Shown: piece by piece, positions 56,401 to 64,000 of the stretch
How positions within the stretch are numbered: the stretch's first letter is position 1
Layout of the letters: every line of letters starts with the position of its first letter
Origin: Forficula auricularia
Lineage: Eukaryota > Arthropoda > Insecta > Dermaptera > Forficulidae
DNA: 64,000 nucleotides
Assembly (NCBI GenBank): GCA_024734495.1
Contig: JALMQS010000099.1
Location: 95,157,388 to 95,221,387, forward strand
Direction of reading: 5' to 3'
The notes under the pieces: model-generated
Told to the model about the DNA's origin: nothing
Database searches by the model: none
What the model saw: the letters and a program-made list of their open reading frames with translations, nothing else
Program-made: the position numbers and the translations under genes

Positions 56401-57770
56401 ACATATTTTCAGTTTTCTTTAAAGTACCGAGCGTAATTGAACCCAGGACTAATAACAAAACATTTCAAATTAAAAAGATTGCAGTGGGTTAATGGAAATC
56501 ATCAGCCAGTGTGGGATGCACCGGCGTCAGTGAGATTTATTGCGCCATCCTCAGTTGTTGGCCTACAGAAATATATAAATCGTTTTTAACATTATCTGGA
56601 AAAATCTGAGCTTTTTCTGTACAATTATATCAATACTTTCCAATACTCCTTATTATAAAGTAATAAAATAAAAACTTGTTATGATGAATTTAAATTCAAA
56701 AGCACAAAAACGTAAATTAAAATAAATTTATAAAAAATCATATACACTATTAAAGAGATGGAGATTTTGAAACTCCATTTAGAGAAAAATCCAGCTTAAC
56801 CCGTTTCTTTCAAAATCTCCCTTTTGTTTTCTAAATGTTAAATAAAGTGCCATTTAATATAATAAATCTGGACGATTTTAAACGGTTTTGCATCCGTCTC
56901 CAGCCCATTTTCTTGTTTTATTTTTAAAGGGCCACGGATGTAATGCTAATCCCTTGAATATCCATTATCTATTGACAGGTAAGAACGTGCAAAGATCTCA
57001 AAGACAAGTCCTGACAAGTTTTAGTCCAGGAGAGAGATTATCAATTAATTGTGATTGCTCTAGAAAACCCCAATTCCTTGTCTCCTTGTACTAGAATGAT
57101 ATAACTATACACTTGGTTAGTATCGTAGCATATAAATTACTGAAATAATTAATATTTTAGAAAATGAAAATATGAGAAAGAAGAAAAAAATTCTAATCTT
57201 CATTATTTTTTTTACATTTCTATTTATAGAATATAATGTGAAAGTAACGCGATGTCCTGTCTGGGTCCTGATTCTTTGAGAGCTTGTATCTCAGAGATGA
57301 AAAAAGTTAATTCATTTTGTAACTTCTAGATGGAAGGACTTGATGGCCAATAGTTTCAAATCGGATTTAGGACATCAAACCAGAAATTGGGGTCCCCGGG
57401 GGCCAAAAAGGGGCCAAAAATCCATTGGTCAGTGCGTATGTACCCCCCCCCCGCATTTCGCAACCATTAGTCTCAAAGCTACGAAATTCGAAACTTAATA
57501 AGTTTCAAAGATTTTAAAGATAAAAAATTTTTAAAAATCTTATGAATTCGGTTGTTTTAAGCCTCTCAAACCCTTATTTACGGAGATAGAGACGTTTAAA
57601 GATTTTAAAGATAAAAAACATTTACATGAAAGATTTTTTGTTTTTTTGATTTTCTCAAAAACGGTTCCAACGATTTTTGAGAAAATAAAAAAAAAAAAAC
57701 GATAAAAGCAAGCGGGTGTAAATTAGTAGTGTCGCGATGACTTCAAATAAATGAAAATGTGAAAGTTGTG
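56401..57770. other. AT-rich stretch; transposon-like patch without ends
   Basis: 56500-56570 is less AT-rich ('gatgcaccggcgtcagtgag'). 57240-57480 contains 'gtatctcagagatgaaaaaa' and 'gggtccccgggggccaaaaa', typical of untranslated transposon sequence, and a C-run at 57444. A short plus-strand frame at 56888-57094 shows no domain. No gene is supported. Confidence 0.35.
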
Positions 57771-57779
57771 TGGTGTCCA

Positions 57780-58005
57780 TGCCAAATGTATTATCTTATA
57801 TAGTTGATCTTATAATTTTGTTTTTAGTGAATTTTATTCTTGAAAAAAGCTTCACGTATTGTACAAATGTACATTCATATTTCGAAAAAGGGAATAAATA
57901 TATCTCTACATATAAATCTCAATGTTTTAAGGAAGTTTATGATTTTATTTCGGGGCACATCATTGCATTGCTGGGCCGCATGCGGACCCAGGTTGGATAG
58001 TCCTG
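57780..58005. mobile_element. Right end of a hAT element ('GTCCAACC' family)
   Basis: 'gggccgcatgcgg', then 'ggttggatagtcctg' ending at 58005, is the same terminus as that of the 6223-7035 element. TCTTAGAA (58006-58013) would be its duplication, but no left end with that flank was found. The start given is nominal. Confidence 0.5.
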
Positions 58006-58013
58006 TCTTAGAA

Positions 58014-59155
58014 CCTCTGCCTTAGGGGCTTCGAATAATATATATTTTTCGAAAAAATGATCTGTATTTTAATTAAACACTAAAATAAAACTATACTGGA
58101 ATGTTTTCAAATTTGTATGGATTTTAAATATATGTATATTTTGCGAATGATTTGAACCCAGAAGTGTTATATTTATACATCCTTAAGTGAAAGGTTTTAA
58201 GTTTATATATCATAATTAGAACAGTTAATGATAATGGGAAATCGTTTGCTTGTATATAATTATAGTTATTTAAATAGTTTTATTTGCTCTTCAAAAGTGG
58301 TCCAAATTCAGAAAACCAAATTCTTAAAAAACGACAGGTAAATCTCGTTCACCCTGACTTGGCGGGAGTTAACTTACAACATCTATTTAGCCAACGGAAC
58401 AAATGATAAGGACAAAATATTACTCTAAAATGTTAATCCAGATTCGAGATGGCATAGTGCCATTCGGGACTCACATTCATACCAAGTTTCTTATTTTTCT
58501 TATTTACAAAGGAACCTCTACTCGAAAGTCATTGTGGAGAAATTATTACATAACATTGTAAGTGAATTAATATAATCTAACCGATAAAAAAAATTTATTC
58601 AGCTGTTTCCTAATAATTTATTGAATACAATATACTCTAAATTATTTAGATTTTATTATTTTTTTGACAAATAGCGCCATTTGTCTGAACTCCTTAAATG
58701 TTTCTCATCGATAAATTTCCATTAGATAGAGCGATAAACAAACAGACTTGTTTGACAAATAATCTCGTTGGACAATGGCTTTTAAATCATCTTATTATTC
58801 ATTCATTCATTATTTGGATAGGGTATTTATTTAAAGTATCGATACTTATTTATCTTACTGATTTTTTTTTTGATTTTTTTATAAAAACAGATATTTCAGT
58901 AATTTCAAATAATTTTAAATAAAAAAATCTACTCTCAGGTAAATGCTGACATAAGAGTTATTCTTATAAATCGAGAGATATTAATTTTTTTTTTAATTAT
59001 TTAAATAATTTTTTTATTAATTAGATTTTAATTAAATTCATGATGACTCACATAAAAGATTACAAAATTTCTTTTATTTTCTAAAAAATTATTTGTCCTT
59101 CAGATTTATAACATTCATCTTAATAGATTTCAAAAAAAAAGATACAATTAAAAAA
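58014..59155. other. AT-rich stretch with nothing recognised
   Basis: 58300-58520 is less AT-rich and of higher complexity than its surroundings but has no frame or motif that I can name. Confidence 0.4.
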
Positions 59156-59159
59156 ACAG

Positions 59160-59550
59160 CTTGAGTTGTTTACCAAAAAAGAGTTTAGTCTTTTTGACTT
59201 TAAGTCGATTCTTCCACGTTTTCAGTAGAGGTTGCCATTAATAGTCAAAACATCAAAAATGGAATGCAATAAGGTTATTCCTCTAGTATTAGATAAAAAT
59301 CGATGGTTATTTTTTATTCTAAGTCGATTCCTCCATGTCTTCAAGCAATGGTTACCAATAATAACCGAAATGTCAAAAATCGAATGTAGAATGATTATTC
59401 CTCGACTGTTAAATGAGAATCGATCATTATTTTTGAATTAAAGTCAACATGAACTGCAAATTGCAATTGATATCTGATTAATAATAAAGGAATAAACATA
59501 TTAATATTTCAAATGAATTTGGATAAAGTTTAGCAACGATCCGTTGCAGT
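59160..59550 (+). repeat. Hairpin-headed family, monomer-bearing 3' part (plus)
   Basis: Matches 8205-8604: 'gttgtttaccaaaaaaga', two 119-bp monomers, the 'aatatttcaaatgaatttgg' tail, and terminal palindrome GCAACGATCCGTTGC (59533-59547). The 69-codon frame here arises from the monomer sequence and has a counterpart on the minus strand in the 16-kb copy. It lacks any known domain. Confidence 0.7.
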
Positions 59551-59624
59551 AAAAACCGCAGTAACGATTTTTTTAAATTGGTGCACTTATCAAATGTCAT
59601 GAATTGTTAAGCTATTTAGAGGCA

Positions 59625-59745
59625 AAAGTTGCCGAGCATCGCTCGGTGCTCCAGGGACTTATGTTTATTTGCATTTTGCATCAATCAGAGGACAAGCTCA
59701 GTTTCTCTTTATCGAGATATTTTTCATAAGATAATATAATAATTA
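59625..59745 (+). repeat. Helitron-like 3' hairpin next to a foldback arm
   Basis: 'gttgccgagcatcgctcgg' (stem CCGAGC-atc-GCTCGG region 59632-59646), then 'tgctccagggactt', parallels 43773-43800. It is followed directly by 'atgtttatttgca' and 'tcagaggacaagctcagttt', an arm of foldback layer 2. Confidence 0.5.
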
Positions 59746-60630
59746 ATGATTTCTTTTTTGTTACATTCAAATCTGACTCATAGAGAAAAAGTTAAGAGAA
59801 TTATTGGTTTCTTACTTGTTTACATTTTTTCTTTTTTCTTTATTTTATTCAAATTAATTAAGATCTTTCTAAGTTGAGTTCGTTGATTTATTTCTAAGAT
59901 CAACATATTTGAGAAGAAAAAACTGCCTGAAACCATCGATCGACAAGGTGCTCCAATTAAAAGCTTTCTAATTAACTGTTTAGTAGCTGGCTGGATAAAC
60001 TTAGGCCGCAATTAGTAACAGGTGCGCCTGCTTCCCGCTCCGCTCGTAGCTAATTTTGTTATTCACCATGTGAAAAATTACGGCAAAAGTTATCCTTATA
60101 GTATTTTCCTAATTAGTTATTTTTTCCTTCTTGTTTATTTATTTTTAAAGAGATTTAAGAAAAAATTTTAAATATCTTAATTATCTTTATATGTGAATAA
60201 CATTTAATAAATATTATTAGTGATGTATCTAACTACATTTTTTAATAAATAAATGTATTTATTAAAATTTAGAATAAATTTTATTTATTTATTTTATCTT
60301 CTTCTTGCAAGATACATTTTACACCTTTTCTCCTATAAAATTGATATTTTTAGAAATTTTGAAGTTTTTTTTTATTAGGATTTTAGTGGCCGAGATTTTA
60401 TTGCAGGAGGAAGGGGGTGGGAGGGCGAAAAAAATAGTATGAAAATATTTGTATAAAAGTAATATTAAATTATCCAAAAAAAAGTAAAATATTTGCAATA
60501 GTAGATACTTTCTTTGAAAAATTTAGGAATTTACGCAATTTTTTATGCCAAAATTAAAGAAATTTATAGGGCTTTATTTTATATTTTTGATGTATTGTTT
60601 TCACCCCTAAGCGATATCGTTTATTCAAAT
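59746..60630. other. AT-rich stretch with nothing recognised
   Basis: A G-rich patch at 60400-60430 may belong to an unrecognised transposon end. No gene. Confidence 0.4.
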
Positions 60631-60632
60631 AA

Positions 60633-60880
60633 TTGAGCCGTTCACTGCACAAATCGATTAACTCCACTTTTTGAAATATCTTAAATTTAATCATCAAAGC
60701 ATTCATATAGCTTTTTATATCTATAATAAATTTCCCAAATAATAAAGATCAAGACCATTAAAAGACAATTTTTTTTGGCCATTGAATAATAAATAATGTA
60801 ATAATGTACATTATTATTTCATCTCATTTCTCCACTTTTTGTTTTATGTAGTTAATCAATTTGTGCAGTGAACGGCTCAA
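60633..60880. mobile_element. Inverted-repeat element of 248 bp (MITE)
   Basis: TTGAGCCGTTCACTGCACAA on the left (60633) and its exact inverse on the right (ending 60880) extend to about 30 bp with one difference ('gattaac'). The interior is AT-rich and non-coding. The flanks are AT-only, so a short duplication (AAT/ATT) cannot be judged. Confidence 0.8.
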
Positions 60881-61855
60881 TTGTTACAATAAAAGTTGAC
60901 TTAAATTCCAAAATATCCGGATATCAATTTATTTTAGATAATGAACTTAATTTAAAACAACTGTGAAAGCTTAGGATCTCTATAAAAGTAAGACTTCCCC
61001 CTCGAGCTTAGGCAAAATCTATCTTCTGAGAACAGATTGGGATACAAAACTGATCTCAGAATAGAATTAACTTTTGGGTCAAATTTCAGTGCATATTTAG
61101 CTACAACCAACCATTCAAATGATCCCTATAAATTAATTCAATTTTTGCTAATTTCAGCATCTTTTATTTGGTAGTTTTGATTAAAGCAAGCTCAATATCT
61201 AATCAGTTCTATAAAGGAAAACAAGGGCTCCCACCACCAGGCTCATCCCTTTTGCCCTGGTTGTTTCCTTTCCCGATATTTCGATTTCAGCACACTGATC
61301 CATTTAATGTTAAGGACATATTTTCTTTTTTCAATTATTTTCATTTATTTTATTTTTATTTTTTACAACTTTACAATAATTTAGTTTATTAATGAGAAAA
61401 TAGTCTGTCATTATATCTTGAATCCCCATCTGCAGGTAAATCTGACTTTCACTGAAATTTTAATGCCTAAAGGAATACTTGGCTAACCCTTTATCTCATT
61501 TTGAATCAAATAGTAAATACCTCTTAAGGGTATACAACACATTGCCAGTTCAGAACATATTAGGTTGTGCAATATTTTTTATACTACTACTATTTATTGT
61601 GATTCACTGAGACATATACCTACATTTAGTTTTGCTTCGTCAAATAAAATCATATACTTACCTATCAAAAATTTTACGATGTATATAAGAATTTTAAATA
61701 CAAAAAATATATATATAGGAATTAGAAGTATTTTCTTTGAGAAGAGCTGGTACATATAAATTGAATTTGATGGACCCCGAAGATGGAAGGAATACTCTCC
61801 GAAATCTTGGCTATAAAAGGTTGAAAACGACATTTCAAGTCGTTTATTTGAAATT
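60881..61855. other. AT-rich stretch with nothing recognised
   Basis: 61200-61310 is less AT-rich, with proline-containing frame sequence and no domain. Short frames on both strands at 61565-61833 have no motif. Confidence 0.4.
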
Positions 61856-61861
61856 ATATTT

Positions 61862-62220
61862 ATTTTCCTAGCCCTGTGGCTTGGGCGTAGAAGAGACCAA
61901 AGGTATTCCCTAAGGCGACTAATAGGGAAAGAGTGGATGGAACTCTTCAGCCTTAATCGGCTACCCGTCTAGGGGAGAAAAACCAAAACAAATTAGGGAT
62001 AAAGGCCCTTTAGTAGCTTGAGGGCCAAACTTGACTCTCTGCGGCAGCTTCTGCATTCTGGTTGACTCAGACGTGTTGTTCACCTTTCCTCTGGGCCCAG
62101 TCAGCTTGAACGAGAGGGGGTATCAGAATTGGTTAGCTTTTATTTCCATAGTTAGAGCCAAGGAATAGGTATTTACCCTTGAAAATTGTCGTCCAGGGCA
62201 AAAAGGTCATTATTATTATA
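61862..62220 (+). mobile_element. Probable SINE or LINE-derived retroposon
   Basis: A GC-richer block of about 350 bp ('gccctgtggcttgggcgtag', 'gaccaaaggtattccctaag', 'ctctgggcccagtcagcttg') ends in a short (ATT)n-type tail at 62209-62221. This body-plus-simple-tail form is typical of non-LTR retroposition on the plus strand. No tRNA-like boxes or RT motif could be read, and only one copy is present, so the class is open. Confidence 0.5.
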
Positions 62221-63715
62221 TTTCTTTTCATCATCTTGAAAAGTATATTTTCTTTCATGTGTCTTCCACAGGCTACGTCTTTTTACCCAGTCTTGCCTAT
62301 GTGAACTTGATTTGCAACAAACCATGATCTTTTTACTCCGTCTTTAGGCTCAAAGTGCATGTAGGTAAGTCGGAGTAAAAAGTAGAAGGTCTTTTACTCA
62401 AAAGGAATTGAGAGAATTTCATTGATATGAATATAAATATTTTTGTAGCAAAAAAACTTTTACTTTTAAATAAATTTTATATTTATTTAAATAAAAAAAT
62501 AAAAGTATATGTTCTTTTAGAAAACATACAAGAGTTAATAAGAGATGGGATTAATCCATTTCTCATCTAGAACCTATAATTACAAAATCATATGAATAAG
62601 AAAAGGACTTTTGGAATCTAGGTTAGTTATTTTACCTTTTTATCCTACTATTGAGTTAATTGTACAAAATTTATACGAGAAGACTTTTAGCCTATTTTGT
62701 TACTATGGGAAATGATCTTTTGAAACTCAAACAATCTGAAACCTATTTTAAAATATGATAGTTTTTCAAAAGAAGAATTTTAAAACATAAAAATTTCTCC
62801 GCGTAAAATTCTCTAAATAGAATTGGTACTTGTTATAACTCTATCGTAAAATAACTTTCAGTTATAAAAGTGCGTTTTGTCATATTTCTATTAAGTTCTG
62901 CTAGAGACCAACTTAACTTTAGAGTCGGATTGTCCCATTTTCAACTCTAGTCTTAGCTGATTGATCAGATTTCTGACGTTTAGCTTATTTAACTGGCTAA
63001 ATTGTCCTTAGTCAGAAGTCTGAAAAATTATTTACATATTATTTGAATAAAACTTTACGACATTTTAATGATAATGGATGAAAAATTATTAGGTTAAGTC
63101 GTGAATAATTTATCTATTCCCCGGTAGGATACTGTTTCCCATTTCTTATGCTATTTTGTAATGCGATTCAAATTCAATATTCTGGACCACAGTTTAGAAT
63201 TCTAGCTTTAAATCATTCCATCTATCCTGTTACAATTCTAGCACTACAACATGAAGGTGGTCCTTATTTTGGGTATTTTCGAATTTTTAAGCTGACAAAG
63301 GCATAACAGGGAGTCTTCTTCTTGAATAGGATAGTGTAAATTTCACTTTTTGGTTAAAATATAATGATTTAATGATATCGCTATAAATGAAAATACAACA
63401 TTAACTAGTCTTTCTAAGTAGACGTGCCTCTTTAGGGTTGAAAATAATCAAAGAGTAATTTTCTTAGAAAAGAAAAGAAATGAAAAATTAAAGAGTGAGT
63501 ACTTTTTCTTTTTTAATCAAATATAGAAATAATACAATAAGGTAAAATTCTTTAATCCATTCGCCGTTTGGTTTAGAAAAAGAGAAACGAGCTATCTAAT
63601 CGATTAGCGTGATTGATTGATTGATTGATTTCCGTTTGTAATTCTTGTTGAAGTCTTTCAAAGAACCAGGATTGAATTTCGATCGTCGCTCTCTTTGTCT
63701 CTCTCCATATTGCTT
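62221..63715. other. AT-rich stretch with nothing recognised
   Basis: A small hairpin (TTTTTACTCCG/CGGAGTAAAAA, about 62330-62381) and a (TGAT)n run near 63611 are the only structure seen. Confidence 0.45.
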
Positions 63716-63717
63716 AC

Positions 63718-63984
63718 TTACAAATGGCGAAGCTTCAATTTCTCATGAACTTGTTCTCTAGTTGCATGCAAAAATACCTTATAAGTATAAAGTAACTCTT
63801 GTCGTTCCACAAATTGATAATACGAGTTCCAAATTAGTTCAGGGCCGGCGTTGATAATTATAGCCGGAGTGAAATTTTGGATTACACACGCACACACATA
63901 CATGCACATATACACGCAAAAAGAAATGGCGTGTAATTTGATTTGACATTTACAATTCGACCAATTCGATGTTCCTTTGGCCAT
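63718..63984 (-). CDS. Open frame ending at a splice-donor consensus; possible exon
   Basis: The minus-strand frame has a low-complexity Cys/Met/Val part from a (GT)-rich run, then well-mixed sequence NSYYQFVERQELLYTYKVFL and HATREQVHEKLKLRHL. Directly at the frame's end the strand reads CATTT/GTAAGTAAG, a full-match 5' splice donor at 63721. No acceptor is certain, and ATG at 63984 is near the window edge, so the upstream structure is unknown. I recognise no protein family. It may be the first or an internal exon of a host gene, or chance. The motif 'cagggccggcg' at 63840 could also be a transposon end. Confidence 0.25.
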   Translation of the reverse strand: MAKGTSNWSNCKCQIKLHAISFCVYMCMYVCACVIQNFTPAIIINAGPELIWNSYYQFVERQELLYTYKVFLHATREQVHEKLKLRHL

Positions 63985-64000
63985 TGTTCCGAGTTAGCGA

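Noticed and set aside
59232..59441. 69-codon frame with an apparent counterpart at 16280-16504
   Set aside because: Both are the 119-bp monomers of the same dispersed repeat. The shared protein similarity reflects repeat identity. The copies differ in stops elsewhere and have no known domain.
63840..63852. Start of another CAGGGCCGG-type transposon
   Set aside because: Only one short end string near the window edge, with no partner end or duplication visible.

Overview
This looks like 64 kb of intergenic or intronic nuclear DNA from an AT-rich invertebrate genome, most likely an arthropod. The support is fragmentary non-LTR reverse transcriptases of the type common in insects, hAT, piggyBac-like and Harbinger-like non-autonomous elements with clear target duplications, a tRNA-derived SINE, and dispersed repeats ending in a 'gaagtcggtt' motif that I associate with insect genomes. 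I see no prokaryotic organisation, no operon, no rRNA or CRISPR array, and no host gene I can name. Every open frame is under 100 codons. Those I could interpret are transposon relics or products of low-complexity sequence. The species cannot be told from the sequence alone.

Layout. 0-5 kb: a tandem duplication (738-985) and copies of a family whose head forms a short hairpin. 6-11 kb: a non-autonomous hAT element with a perfect 8-bp duplication (6223-7035), a repeat carrying 119-bp internal monomers (7858-8604), and a TTAA-flanked piggyBac-like element (8899-10447) into which a foldback and another repeat have nested. 11-18 kb: a hammerhead-like motif (12495-12519), a near-perfect hairpin (12087-12204), a LINE relic split by a foldback (13340-14771), a second foldback (15348-15602), and a SINE at 18150. 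20-33 kb: long inverted repeats, a hAT element (24848-26000), a hAT relic with a trace of transposase (26138-26706), an RT fragment with a YADD motif (28551-28799), a 700-bp terminal-inverted-repeat element (29861-30557), and a LINE 3' relic (33429-33787). 36-46 kb: short direct repeats, an unrecognised GC-richer family (38050-38325), a small inverted-repeat element (42739-42894), a (TA)n tract, and a Helitron-like element (43566-43803). 47-51 kb: the densest part, with nested palindromes (47698-48662), a GC-rich island with a 65-codon frame, and five different element relics within 1.2 kb. 52-64 kb: more copies of the same families, a second copy of the 24.8-kb hAT family (54442-55676), and at the right edge an open frame ending at a canonical splice donor (63718-63984).

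The genes do not work together, because none is convincingly functional. What ties the window together is layered transposition: elements inserted in elements, with inverted-repeat (foldback) architecture unusually common. The items most worth following up are the hairpin-headed family, which shows paired differences in its stem, the hammerhead-like cores in a foldback family, and the nested palindromes.
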